64,000 nt of DNA from Solobacterium sp. (GCA_017404505.1 JAFRCE010000004.1:1-64000), one strand, 5' to 3'; positions 34,184 to 42,347 are shown, counted from the first letter of the stretch. The notes: generated from the letters alone by a model not told the origin. A program made the numbers and translations.

Positions 34184-35371
34184 ATGATCGATATCAGAAA
34201 ATATACGGAAGATGATGAAGTATTTGCCGAGGCAGTCCGGATCCGCCGGGAAATCCACGCCCATCCGGAGATTGGCATGGAATGTGAAAAGACAACCGAT
34301 CTGATCTGCCGGGAACTGGATGCCATCAATGTTCCTTACCGGCGCTGCGGCAAGGCGGGTGTCATTGCCGACATCAAAGGCACAAAAGGCAACAGCGAAG
34401 CGACCGTCATGTTAAGAGCGGATATGGACGCTTTGAATCTTGAAGAAAAGACCGGGCTTCCTTTCGCTTCCGAAATACCGGGACGCATGCACGCCTGCGG
34501 CCATGACATGCATACCGCCATCCTGCTGGGTACAGCCCGCATCCTGATGAAGATACGCGGCGAACTGGAAGGCAATGTCCGTCTGCTGTTCCAGCCGGCG
34601 GAAGAAATCGGCATCGGCGCGGATTATATGCTGCCGTACGGTGCCATGGAAAAAGTCCAGCTCGGTCTTGGGGTCCATATGGATCCGCTGAGTCCGGTCG
34701 GCACCTTGAAAAGCCGGATCGGTCCGGACTGGGCGGCTGTTGACCGCTTCTATGTGAAGATCCACGGTAACGGAGCGCATGGCGCCACCCCGCACAAAGG
34801 CTCGGATGCGGCCATTGCGACAGCCGCTGTCGCCATGAATCTGCAGACGATGGTCAGCCGTGAATGCGACCCGATGAAACCGCTGGTTGTCACGATCGGT
34901 AAAATGAGTGCCGGAACCGCCTTCAATATCATTGCCTCGGAAGGCTATCTGGAAGGCACCTGCCGTTCGTTCGATGACGACGTCTGGCAGATGATTCCCG
35001 GCGCCATGGAAAGAATCGCGAGACATACAGCGGAAAGCTTCCGCTGCACGGCGGAAGTGAAAGTCGAAAGACCGATCAAACCGCTCGTCAACAGTGAGTT
35101 CGCGTATAATGTCCTGAAGAAGGCGGCTGTCAAAGTACTGGATGATCCCGCGCTGTTCGGAGAATGCAAGCAGGAGATGATCGGCGAAGACTTCGCTGTC
35201 TATACCGAACACGCACCGTGCGTCTTTGCTCATCTGGGCTGTGACGGCGGTTATCCACTCCACAGCAACTTTGTCAATTTCCAGGAAGAAGCGATGCGGA
35301 CCGGCATGGCGGCGGAAGTCCAGTTTATACTGGAAGGCCTTCAGACACTGAATCATCTGAACCGGAAATAA
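34184..35371 (+). CDS. M20-family N-acyl-amino-acid amidohydrolase
   Basis: 395 aa from ATG 34184, with CAGGAG at 34169-34174 upstream. Metal-site motifs typical of M20D amidohydrolases are seen: RREIHAHPEIGMECE, MLRADMDALNLEE, MHACGHDMHTAILLG and LFQPAEEIGIGA. The lid domain covers residues 185-300. Relatives cleave hippurate, N-acetylated amino acids or peptidoglycan-derived amides. The substrate cannot be fixed here. A palindromic terminator follows. Confidence 0.9.
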   Translation: MIDIRKYTEDDEVFAEAVRIRREIHAHPEIGMECEKTTDLICRELDAINVPYRRCGKAGVIADIKGTKGNSEATVMLRADMDALNLEEKTGLPFASEIPGRMHACGHDMHTAILLGTARILMKIRGELEGNVRLLFQPAEEIGIGADYMLPYGAMEKVQLGLGVHMDPLSPVGTLKSRIGPDWAAVDRFYVKIHGNGAHGATPHKGSDAAIATAAVAMNLQTMVSRECDPMKPLVVTIGKMSAGTAFNIIASEGYLEGTCRSFDDDVWQMIPGAMERIARHTAESFRCTAEVKVERPIKPLVNSEFAYNVLKKAAVKVLDDPALFGECKQEMIGEDFAVYTEHAPCVFAHLGCDGGYPLHSNFVNFQEEAMRTGMAAEVQFILEGLQTLNHLNRK

Positions 35372-35377
35372 TATAGA

Positions 35378-35401
35378 GAGGATCCCACGGGATCCTTTTT
35401 C
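35378..35401 (+). terminator. Terminator after the M20 gene
   Basis: AGGATCCC and GGGATCCT with an AC loop, then a T-run. The TTGACA of the next promoter follows 3 nt later. Confidence 0.88.
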
Positions 35402-35403
35402 TA

Positions 35404-35442
35404 TTGACAGAATGCATTATATGCATTATTGTAGATAATGCA
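35404..35442 (+). promoter_or_regulatory. Promoter and operator of the GntR operon
   Basis: TTGACA at 35404-35409 pairs with TATTGT at 35427-35432 (17-bp spacer). Over the -10 lies a perfect palindrome TGCATTAT-TGTAG-ATAATGCA (35422-35442), and a third TGCATTAT sits at 35413-35420. The position fits autorepression by the GntR protein. Confidence 0.65.
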
Positions 35443-35456
35443 AAGAGGTGATGCAT

Positions 35457-35825
35457 ATGATCCTGACATTTGATTTTTCATCGGATGTTCCGCTGTATCT
35501 GCAGCTGCGTAATCAGATCGTCATCGGCATTGCCGAGGGAAAACTTGCCCCCGGGGAAAAACTGCCGACGATAAGGGCACTGGCGGATGAGAGCGGCATC
35601 AATATGATGACGGTATCCAAAGCCTATCAGATCCTGAAGCAAGAAGGCTATATCGTTACCGACCGCCGTAAAGGAGCGGTTGTCGCAGGCGCTCCCGCAT
35701 CCCGGATCAGTGAAGAAACCCTGCGCGAGCTGCGTCTGAAAATTTCCGAACTGCGGCTTGCCGGTATGAAAAAAGAAGAGATTCTTGCAATGATCGAAAA
35801 GATCTATGCGGAGGGAAACAAATAA
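35457..35825 (+). CDS. YtrA-type GntR transcriptional regulator
   Basis: 122 aa from ATG 35457, supported by AAAGAGGTG at 35443-35450. The winged helix is complete (PLYLQLRNQIVIGIAEGKLAPGEKLPTIRALADE...VSKAYQILKQEGY) and the protein ends after a short C-terminal helical part, which defines the YtrA subfamily. Such regulators usually repress an adjacent transporter or membrane-protein operon. The stop overlaps the next start by one base (TAATG). A palindromic operator overlaps its promoter. Confidence 0.92.
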   Translation: MILTFDFSSDVPLYLQLRNQIVIGIAEGKLAPGEKLPTIRALADESGINMMTVSKAYQILKQEGYIVTDRRKGAVVAGAPASRISEETLRELRLKISELRLAGMKKEEILAMIEKIYAEGNK

Positions 35826-37150
35826 TGGCAAAAATGATTCTCTGGCTGAGTGTTATCTGGCTTCCGTTTCTGATGGTCTATATGAACATCAATGAAACGA
35901 AAGCCAAAAAGAATATTATATTGGGTGTGACCCTGCCTCAGGAAGGCAGAGAAGACCCTGACGTTCTGAAAGAAGTTGAGAGCTTCAAGAAAAATGAGTG
36001 GCTGAGTGTGGCTGTGCTGACCGTACTGGCTGCCATATTATGGTTCTTCACGGATGAACATGCTTATATGACACCGTGGATGCTGTGGATCGTGCTGTGC
36101 ATCGTCGTTCCTTATGTACCGTATGTACTGAGCAACAACCGTCTGAAAAAACTGAAGGCTGAGAAAGGCTGGATACAGGAAAAGCATGTCGTCAGAGTGG
36201 ATACAGCAGTTCTGCCGCCGGAAAACTGGTTCTCACCGTGGCTGTTTGCCGCACCGGTGCTTGTGTGCCTTGTGCCGGTACTGTTCGATAAGCCGATGGC
36301 GGTGATGTATGTCATTTCGGCCGTTATATGCGCCACGCTGTGGTTCGGTTACCGTTATCTTTATCGCAATAAGGCGGAAATGGTTGACAGCAATGCCGAA
36401 CTGACGGCTGTACTGACAAGGGTACGCCGCTACAACTGGGGAAAGATGTGGCTTCTGACGTCCTGGTTCATGGCGGCCTTCTGCCTGGTGGCCTGGATCA
36501 GCGGCCGTAATGCCCTGATCGGCATTATCCTCGGCATCGCGGTAACTGTCCTGTTATGCTGGCTGGCATTCCGTCTGGAAATGCGGATGCGACACGTGCA
36601 GGAAAAACTGACGGAACAGAGCGGCACCGACTGGTATGTGGATGATGATGACCACTGGCTGGGCGGACTGCTGTATTACAATCCCGATGACAGCCGGCTG
36701 ATCATCAATAACCGTGTCGGTCTGAATTCGACTGTCAATATGGCCCGGCCGGCCGGCAAGTTCTTTATCGGTCTGTTCCTGCTGATGATCCTGGGCTTGC
36801 CGCTGCTTGGCGGTTTTCTCGACGGCGGCATCGCCAAAGAAATCACGCTGGCTGTCGAAGATGACAGGATCGTCTGCACTTCCGGCATGGGCAGCTACAA
36901 AATCGATCTGGATGACATTCAGGAAATGAAGGTTCTGGAGGAACTTCCCACCAACCTGCGAAGAAGCTTCGGCACCGGAACGGAAACCCTTCTGCAGGGC
37001 AGGTTCGCATGCGATGAATACGGATCGATGGAAGTCAATCTGGATCCCCGTCAGGGACCGTATCTGCTCATAACAACAGAAGGCAAAACTTATCTGTTCG
37101 GAACGAGGGATGGTTCGGCTGTCAATGAAGTCTATGATATGTATCATTGA
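35825..37150 (+). CDS. DUF1648/DUF5808-type polytopic membrane protein
   Basis: 441 aa. Hydrophobic segments lie near residues 5-20, 58-75, 82-100, 140-185, 210-250 and 310-335. The central part DWYVDDDDHWLGGLLYYNPDD is the hallmark of the DUF5808 region often seen with DUF1648. The last 110 residues form a soluble PH-like domain (ITLAVEDDRIVCTSGMGSYKIDLDDIQEM). Genes of this type usually sit next to YtrA/GntR regulators, as here, with a 1-bp overlap. Function unknown; envelope-stress roles have been suggested for related SdpI-like proteins. Confidence 0.78.
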   Translation: MAKMILWLSVIWLPFLMVYMNINETKAKKNIILGVTLPQEGREDPDVLKEVESFKKNEWLSVAVLTVLAAILWFFTDEHAYMTPWMLWIVLCIVVPYVPYVLSNNRLKKLKAEKGWIQEKHVVRVDTAVLPPENWFSPWLFAAPVLVCLVPVLFDKPMAVMYVISAVICATLWFGYRYLYRNKAEMVDSNAELTAVLTRVRRYNWGKMWLLTSWFMAAFCLVAWISGRNALIGIILGIAVTVLLCWLAFRLEMRMRHVQEKLTEQSGTDWYVDDDDHWLGGLLYYNPDDSRLIINNRVGLNSTVNMARPAGKFFIGLFLLMILGLPLLGGFLDGGIAKEITLAVEDDRIVCTSGMGSYKIDLDDIQEMKVLEELPTNLRRSFGTGTETLLQGRFACDEYGSMEVNLDPRQGPYLLITTEGKTYLFGTRDGSAVNEVYDMYH

Positions 37151-37174
37151 AAAACGCTGTTCCTGTGTTATGCT
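37147..37174 (+). promoter_or_regulatory. Promoter of the antiporter-fruK operon
   Basis: TTGAAA at 37147-37152 and TATGCT at 37169-37174 with a 16-bp spacer; TG at -15 gives an extended -10. Transcription would begin close to 37181, just before the riboswitch. Confidence 0.65.
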
Positions 37175-37182
37175 TTGAGAAA

Positions 37183-37276
37183 GGGAATGATGTCTCCCGC
37201 AGCGAAAGCTGAAACCGTGTATTAAAACACTGATGACGTCTGTGCATGTTTTCATGTGCAGTGTCATCAGTTTTTT
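37183..37276 (+). promoter_or_regulatory. Fluoride (crcB-type) riboswitch with terminator
   Basis: The leader matches the crcB motif order. Hairpin GGGA-ATGATGTC-TCCC lies at 37183-37198, then a small GNRA-capped hairpin AGC-GAAA-GCT, then AAAC, then the stem GTGT/ACAC, then CTGATGACGTC. The loop GATGTC (37189-37194) can pair with GACGTC (37235-37240) as the pseudoknot. CTGATGAC (37230-37237) can instead pair with GTCATCAG (37263-37270), which is followed by six T. The two structures exclude each other, so ligand binding would prevent termination and switch the operon on. Confidence 0.82.
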
Positions 37277-37295
37277 GTTGAAGGAGGAAATGATT

Positions 37296-38504
37296 ATGCT
37301 GATGAGTATTGCTTTGATTCTGCTGGCGGGAATGAGTGCCGGCCATCTGTTCAGAAAGCTGTCGCTGCCGCCGCTGATCGGCATGATTCTGGCCGGCATG
37401 CTGCTGGGACCGTATGTATTGAATCTTCTGGATGACAGTATTCTCGCCGTGTCCTCACAGCTGCGCCGTATCGCTTTGATCATCATCCTCATCCGGGCAG
37501 GTCTGAAACTGAATTTTGAAGACCTGAAAAAGGTCGGAAGACCGGCTGTTCTGATGTGTTTTCTGCCGGCCTGTTTCGAAATGGCGGGCACCATTCTTCT
37601 GGCGCCCGTACTGCTGGGTATTTCCGTTCCTGATGCCGCTGTGCTGGGGGCAGTACTTGCAGCTGTTTCACCGGCGGTTATTGTTCCGCATATGATACGC
37701 ATCATTGATGAAGGCTATGGAACGGAAAAGGGGATCCCGCAGATGATCCTGGCCGGTGCTTCGGTTGATGACGTGTTTGTCATCGTTGTCTTTACCAGTG
37801 CCGCCGCGCTGGCTATGGGCAGCGATATTTCTGCCATGCATCTGCTGAAGATACCGGTTTCGATTATCGCTGGTGTTCTGGCCGGTTTCCTGATCGGCAA
37901 ACTGGTTGTCCGTTTTGCGGCTGTCACGAAAATGAAGACAGCCTATACGGTCATCATTCTCATGAGTCTTGCTTTTCTGCTGAACGGTTTCGAAGATGCT
38001 TTCGGGGAAGTGATTCCGTTTGCTTCACTGCTTTCAATTATGACAATGGGCATGATGATCCGCCGGGATGACATGAAGCTGATGAGACAGGTTGGCCCGG
38101 TCTTTGAGGAAATGTGGACTGCCGCGGAGATCTTCCTCTTTGTTCTGGTCGGCGCTTCTGTCGCTCTGAACAGTCTGAAAGACTGCGGTATCCAGGCGGT
38201 GCTGCTGGTTTTACTGGTCCTTGTTTTCAGGGTGTGCGGGGTATGGCTCTGCCTGTTAAAAACGAATCTTGATATAAAAGAAAAAATGTTCTGCATGATT
38301 TCCTATCTTCCCAAGGCAACCGTGCAGGCGGCGATCGGCGGACTGCCGCTGGCCATGGGTATCGCCTCCGGACAGCTGATTCTGACCGTTTCGGTGGCGG
38401 CGATCCTTCTGACAGCACCGCTCGGGGCAATCGGCATCGAACAGACTTATCGTCACTTTCTTTCTCCGTCATGTACAATGGAAACAGGAGATAATGAAAT
38501 ATGA
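37296..38504 (+). CDS. CPA-type cation:proton antiporter, putative fluoride-resistance transporter
   Basis: 402 aa from ATG 37296, with AAGGAGG at 37281-37287. About 12 membrane segments, with LPPLIGMILAGMLLGPYVLN near residue 25 and GASVDDVFVIVVFTSAA near 150 placing an Asp pair in the NhaA/KefB-type ion path. No cytosolic TrkA-N domain is fused. Antiporters of this superfamily are among the gene classes found behind fluoride riboswitches, so export of fluoride or pH homeostasis under fluoride is a fair inference. It overlaps fruK by 4 bp. Confidence 0.85.
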   Translation: MLMSIALILLAGMSAGHLFRKLSLPPLIGMILAGMLLGPYVLNLLDDSILAVSSQLRRIALIIILIRAGLKLNFEDLKKVGRPAVLMCFLPACFEMAGTILLAPVLLGISVPDAAVLGAVLAAVSPAVIVPHMIRIIDEGYGTEKGIPQMILAGASVDDVFVIVVFTSAAALAMGSDISAMHLLKIPVSIIAGVLAGFLIGKLVVRFAAVTKMKTAYTVIILMSLAFLLNGFEDAFGEVIPFASLLSIMTMGMMIRRDDMKLMRQVGPVFEEMWTAAEIFLFVLVGASVALNSLKDCGIQAVLLVLLVLVFRVCGVWLCLLKTNLDIKEKMFCMISYLPKATVQAAIGGLPLAMGIASGQLILTVSVAAILLTAPLGAIGIEQTYRHFLSPSCTMETGDNEI

Positions 38505-39415
38505 TCTATACAATTACCATGAATCCGGCTCTGGATTATATTATAGAAACCGATCATTTCGAGACCGGCACGATCAACCGTATCAAGGAAGAACATCTGT
38601 ATGCCGGCGGCAAGGGTATTAATGTTTCCATGATTCTGAGGGAACTTGGCGTTGAAAGCACAGCTCTGGGATTTGCGGCCGGGTTTACCGGCAAGGCTCT
38701 GATTGAAGCGCTCCGGCAGAAAGGAATTACTGCCGATCTGATCGAAGTGGAAGAGGGCATGACGCGCATCAATGTCAAACTGAAGGCGCAGGAGGAAACA
38801 GAGATCAACGGCATCGGACCGATAATCGAACCGCATCATTTTGATATGCTTCTGAATAAGGTAAGGAATCTTTCGGAAGGGGACGTTCTTACTGTTTCCG
38901 GCAGTGTGCCCAAAAGCCTGTCGGGAGATGTTTATGAGAGAATCGCAGCCGCACTGCCGCAGGGTGTGCTGCTTGTGGCGGACGCCGAGAAAAACCTTCT
39001 CCTGCCGCTGCTGAAATATAAGCCGTTTCTGATCAAGCCCAATCATATCGAGCTTGCCGAGATGTGCAATACAGTGATAAAGAACGAAGAAGAACTGCTT
39101 GCCTGTGCTGCAAGACTTCAGGAAATGGGAGCCCGTAATGTCCTGGTTTCCATGGCTGGTGACGGAGCAATATTGCTGGATGAAGAAGGCGGTGTTCATC
39201 GTGCACCTGCGGCGAAGGGAACACTTGTCAGTTCTGTCGGTGCCGGCGATTCCATGCTTGCCGGATTCCTGGCCGGCTGGCTGAAAAACGGCAGTTATGA
39301 AGAAGCGCTGATGCTCGGAACAGCCTGCGGCGGAGCGACAGCCTTTACCAGCGGACTGGCTGAGTGGAAACGGATCGAGGAAGTGCTGACATCTCTGAAG
39401 GAAAGAAAGCAATAA
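38501..39415 (+). CDS. fruK: 1-phosphofructokinase (PfkB family)
   Basis: 304 aa. The PfkB pattern is complete: MNPALDYIIE at the start, YAGGKGINVSMILRELG at residues 34-50, and the ATP-site motif VSSVGAGDSMLAGFLAGW near residue 248 with the catalytic Asp. It phosphorylates fructose-1-phosphate (tagatose-6-phosphate kinase is a near relative and cannot be excluded). It is coupled to the antiporter by an ATGA overlap and thus sits under the fluoride-type riboswitch unless an internal promoter exists. No fructose PTS EIIABC gene is adjacent. Confidence 0.88.
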   Translation: MIYTITMNPALDYIIETDHFETGTINRIKEEHLYAGGKGINVSMILRELGVESTALGFAAGFTGKALIEALRQKGITADLIEVEEGMTRINVKLKAQEETEINGIGPIIEPHHFDMLLNKVRNLSEGDVLTVSGSVPKSLSGDVYERIAAALPQGVLLVADAEKNLLLPLLKYKPFLIKPNHIELAEMCNTVIKNEEELLACAARLQEMGARNVLVSMAGDGAILLDEEGGVHRAPAAKGTLVSSVGAGDSMLAGFLAGWLKNGSYEEALMLGTACGGATAFTSGLAEWKRIEEVLTSLKERKQ

Positions 39416-39594
39416 AGCAGCGGATGAAAGCGGGAATTATTTTCTGATACAGCATCGGATATCTGCTTCTTGCATTTGCTGTCCTGACAGTCATTGAGTT
39501 TCAACAGTCAAAGCAAACCGGCGTGGAAAGTGTAGCGGGCAGAACAGATTGTTGATATAGTGAGATATAGTAAAAACAGTCGAAAGGGATAATC
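39416..39594. other. Intergenic region before the PTS IIB gene
   Basis: 180 bp. TATAGT at about 39561-39575 may be a -10 for the IIB gene. No clear terminator or gene is visible. Confidence 0.3.
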
Positions 39595-39909
39595 ATGAAA
39601 ACAATTGCAATCGTATGTGGTGCGGGCATGTCTTCTTCATTGCTCGTCAATAAAATCAAGGAAGCTGCCGCAAAAGAAGGGAAAGATTATGAAGTCTTTC
39701 ATTCCGAATCATCGAACGTTCAGTACAAATGCCAGAATGCAGATTGTATTCTTGTAGGACCGCAGATCCGCTTCGATATTCCAAAGTTTCAGAAGCTTCT
39801 GCCTGGCGTTCCGGTTGATGTCATTGATATGCGTGCATACGGAACGATGAACGGCAAAGCTGTTCTCGAACACGCCGAAAAGCTGATGGGGATCAAAAGC
39901 GATAAGTAA
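39595..39909 (+). CDS. PTS lactose/cellobiose-family IIB component, stand-alone
   Basis: 104 aa, normal IIB length. IAIVCGAGMSSSLLVNKIKE places the phosphorylated Cys at residue 8, and DCILVGPQIRFDIPKFQKLLPG and PVDVIDMRAYGTMNGKAVLEHAEK complete the fold. It passes phosphate from IIA to a sugar entering through IIC. No IIA or IIC gene is adjacent, so it works with partners elsewhere or regulates. A likely sugar class is cellobiose or another beta-glucoside, in line with the GH4 gene in the window. Confidence 0.92.
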   Translation: MKTIAIVCGAGMSSSLLVNKIKEAAAKEGKDYEVFHSESSNVQYKCQNADCILVGPQIRFDIPKFQKLLPGVPVDVIDMRAYGTMNGKAVLEHAEKLMGIKSDK

Positions 39910-40380
39910 TCGATCTGATGCCGGCAAATAATCAAGGTAATGTGAACCGATGCGGTTTATATTACAGTGGCTGAGCGCGGTGTGGTAAAACAGACAAAAT
40001 GAAAGACCTTCTTATGCGATGAATTGATCCGATATTTACGAATAAGGAGGCCTTTTACAATTTATTCTGCGCTTTGTTTATTGTCTATATATGACAGCCC
40101 TGTTCCGGGAAGCGGATTGGAGTCTGTTTCAGTTGTCTCTTCAACACTGCCGACCGCTTCATAGGAGAAGCCTGTATTGATGCGATTTCCATCACGGCAG
40201 TTGAAATGATATAAATCGTTTCCCCGTGAATCATATTCATCGTTTGAATCGTTACCACGGCCAAAGAAAAGTTGGAATACCTATTGATTTACAGAGGAAG
40301 AATAAGGTAAAATATCCAATTGTCAGGAGATCCATCTTTTTTACAGATGATTTCCGTAAAAAATGATGGGAGGTGAAAAA
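39910..40380. other. 470-bp gap before rpsU
   Basis: It contains a G-U-rich hairpin with arms 39937-39949 and 39953-39965 and, on the minus strand, a coding relic at 40062-40268. The S21 promoter must lie in the right part, near AAAATATCC at 40310-40318. No complete gene is seen. Confidence 0.4.
40062..40268 (-). pseudogene. Possible C-terminal protein relic
   Basis: The minus strand reads FQLFFGRGNDSNDEYDSRGN and goes on to LPGTGLSYIDNKQSAE before a stop at 40062-40064. The residue mix looks coding, but there is no start codon; an in-frame stop lies just upstream. I do not recognise the protein. It may be the end of a decayed secreted protein. Confidence 0.3.
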
Positions 40381-40557
40381 ATGCCTAGAGTCGTTGTTAA
40401 GGAAAATGAGGATCTTGATTCCGCAATGCGCAGATTCAAGAGACAGGTTAATAGCAGTGGAATTCTCGCCAAGGTTCGCAGCAAGGAGTACTATGTGAAG
40501 CCGGGTGTCAGAAGAAGACTGAAGAGCGAAGCAGCTAGAAAGAAGAAGAGAAGATAA
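40381..40557 (+). CDS. rpsU: 30S ribosomal protein S21
   Basis: 58 aa, start at [20 protein letters not shown] with GGGAGGTG 5 nt upstream. The strongly basic tail ([15 protein letters not shown]) is typical. S21 binds the small subunit near the anti-Shine-Dalgarno end of 16S rRNA. In many Firmicutes it sits near dnaG-rpoD or yqeY; here it is alone with its own terminator. Confidence 0.97.
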   Translation: MPRVVVKENEDLDSAMRRFKRQVNSSGILAKVRSKEYYVKPGVRRRLKSEAARKKKRR

Positions 40558-40577
40558 AAAATCTTTTCCGTGAATTA

Positions 40578-40620
40578 AAAACCATGTGATGAAATTAATG
40601 CATTGCATGGTTTTCTTTTT
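40578..40620 (+). terminator. Terminator of rpsU
   Basis: AAAACCATG and CATGGTTTT close a 19-nt loop, followed by a T-rich run. Confidence 0.75.
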
Positions 40621-40652
40621 GCTAAAATAATAAACAGTACGAGGTATTTTTT

Positions 40653-41612
40653 ATGGAAGAATCATTACGGCAGACTTGCGTGGATTTTCTTACTTACCGG
40701 GACATTTGCCGGAAGTCATTTCTCTGGACAGGCTATCGTCAGGTCTTTCCGGTATGTGCCTATATTTATCTGAACCACCATATCGAACCGGATCTGGAAC
40801 AGACGAAATACTGCAAGGAGATCCTGCGCGAAAACAGCGGTTTCTTTTCCTCTTTCCGCGGCAGCGGTGAACCGATCTTCGTAGCCATGCTGGCGACGGA
40901 AAAGGATCCCGGGCTGAAGATGAGAGCTGCTTCCCAGGCGTACAGTGCCCTGCGGCAGTTCTTCGGGCCAAGTGCGTATCTACCGTTTCTTGCCATGATC
41001 ATGCCCGATATGATGCCGAACGCAATGTTCAAGCAGTTTGCCCAGGATACCCGCAAACTGTATGACGACATCAACCGGAACCACCGTGTACTGACCGGAC
41101 AGGAAGACGTGATCTTCGCCGGCCTCCTGTGTCTGAAAACAGAAAGAGAAGTGCCGGATCTGCTCGATGAAATAGAATACCTGTACGAGCATTTATCCAA
41201 AACGAGTATTTTCAATCTCAACGCCATGCAGTCGCTGAGCCACGCTCTGACCCTCTGTCAGGGTACGGCCAGAGTGAAATACCGGAACCTGGAGGATCTC
41301 TGCAAATTCCTGAAATACGCTGAAATCAATTATGGAAAGAGCTATGAAATGATTCCGCTGGGCATTCTTGCCAATCTTGGCATTGACACCCAGAACCTCT
41401 GCTGTGATCTGATGGAAGTCTATGAATTTCTGGGCAAAGATGACGGCTATGGTTTCTTCGGCTTCAGCAACCGGACCAGACTCGTGCATGCCTGCCTGAT
41501 CCTCTGTGCTTACTATATGGCCGGTACCGTTGAACTGGCCAGTGCCGTGATCGTCAGCGTGCTGCTGGAAATTCAGCAGCAGCAGGCTGCCGCCGCAGCC
41601 GCAGCCGCGTAA
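40653..41612 (+). CDS. DUF4003-family protein
   Basis: 319 aa, mostly helical, matching the DUF4003 family by its overall pattern (FSSFRGSGEPIFVAMLA, FGPSAYLPFLAMIM, YEHLSKTSIFNLNAMQSLSHAL, YGFFGFSNRTRLVHACLILC). No membrane segments or catalytic motifs are clear. The protein ends with a low-complexity QQQQ-AAAAAAAA tail encoded by CAG and GCC/GCA runs, unlikely to be folded. The function of this family is unknown. Confidence 0.8.
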   Translation: MEESLRQTCVDFLTYRDICRKSFLWTGYRQVFPVCAYIYLNHHIEPDLEQTKYCKEILRENSGFFSSFRGSGEPIFVAMLATEKDPGLKMRAASQAYSALRQFFGPSAYLPFLAMIMPDMMPNAMFKQFAQDTRKLYDDINRNHRVLTGQEDVIFAGLLCLKTEREVPDLLDEIEYLYEHLSKTSIFNLNAMQSLSHALTLCQGTARVKYRNLEDLCKFLKYAEINYGKSYEMIPLGILANLGIDTQNLCCDLMEVYEFLGKDDGYGFFGFSNRTRLVHACLILCAYYMAGTVELASAVIVSVLLEIQQQQAAAAAAAA

Positions 41613-41620
41613 TAAAAAAG

Positions 41621-41669
41621 AAAACTGCTGGTAGGATGATTTCCGTCAATCATTCTGCGGCAGTTTTTT
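41621..41669. terminator. Nested terminator between convergent genes
   Basis: AAAACTGC pairs with GCAGTTTT, with an inner GGATGATT/AATCATTC stem. T-runs on the plus side and A-runs upstream make it usable from both strands. Confidence 0.78.
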
Positions 41670-41675
41670 ATGTGT

Positions 41676-42347
41676 TTATTTCTTATTCAGGAATTCTTCC
41701 ATCTCCTGCATAAAACTTTCATCGGTGATGATGGATGGCTCAAGGGTCAGGATCGGAACTTTCTCTTCTTTTTCTTTCTTTTCTTCCGGGTCTTCCGGTT
41801 CAGGCTCAGCCGGTGCTTCCGCTGTTTCCTGTACGGTTTCTTCTTTTTTGCCGTCGTTCAGGAAAGCTTCCATCTGTTCTTCAAAAGAAGGTTCTTCCTG
41901 CGGGGCGGGCTGTGGTTCGGGCTCCGGTTCCGGCACGGGTTTGGGCTCAGGAACTGGCTGCGGTTCCGGCACAGGTTCCGGTTCGGGTGCCGGTTCCACA
42001 GAGACCGGGTCCTTCTTTTCTTTATGGACAGCTTCGGCATCCACGCTGTTTTCTCTCAGCATGGCGGCAGTGCGTTCCGCTTCGTCTCTGTTAAGGGAAG
42101 AAAGCAGCACGGCCGGCAGTTCTTTCAGCAGACTGCGGATCTCCGGAACATTCATACCGGTGAGCGCTCTGATCTGACTCAGGGCAACTGTCATATTCGG
42201 ACAGGAATTGATAACAACTTTACTGGTGGAAGAATCAGCCATGACAAGGTTGATTTCCGGTTTCGGCGCATCGAACTGCGGCGCACCGCATTTAGTGCAG
42301 TACATCGTGAGGTCAGGCAGCTCGGCACCGCATTTCTTACAGAACAT
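41676..42347 (-). CDS. Zinc-ribbon protein with L7/L12-like domain
   Basis: 223 aa. Residues 3-22 are a zinc ribbon (CKKCGAELPDLTMYCTKCG). Residues about 42-105 resemble the ribosomal L7/L12 C-terminal fold (VALSQIRALTGMNVPEIRSLLKELPAVLLSSLNRDEAERTAAML). Then comes a Glu-Pro repeat linker (PEPEPVPEPQPVPEPK...), two short copies of a motif ending FLNDGKK or FLNKK, and the C-terminus. AGGAGG precedes the start. The DNA of the Glu-Pro part is a simple GGTTCCGG-like repeat. No function is known. Confidence 0.75.
   Translation of the reverse strand: MFCKKCGAELPDLTMYCTKCGAPQFDAPKPEINLVMADSSTSKVVINSCPNMTVALSQIRALTGMNVPEIRSLLKELPAVLLSSLNRDEAERTAAMLRENSVDAEAVHKEKKDPVSVEPAPEPEPVPEPQPVPEPKPVPEPEPEPQPAPQEEPSFEEQMEAFLNDGKKEETVQETAEAPAEPEPEDPEEKKEKEEKVPILTLEPSIITDESFMQEMEEFLNKK

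Noticed and set aside
41870-42010. Simple GGTTCC-type repeats as a possible regulatory repeat array
   Set aside because: They encode the Glu-Pro linker of the zinc-ribbon protein and need no other explanation.
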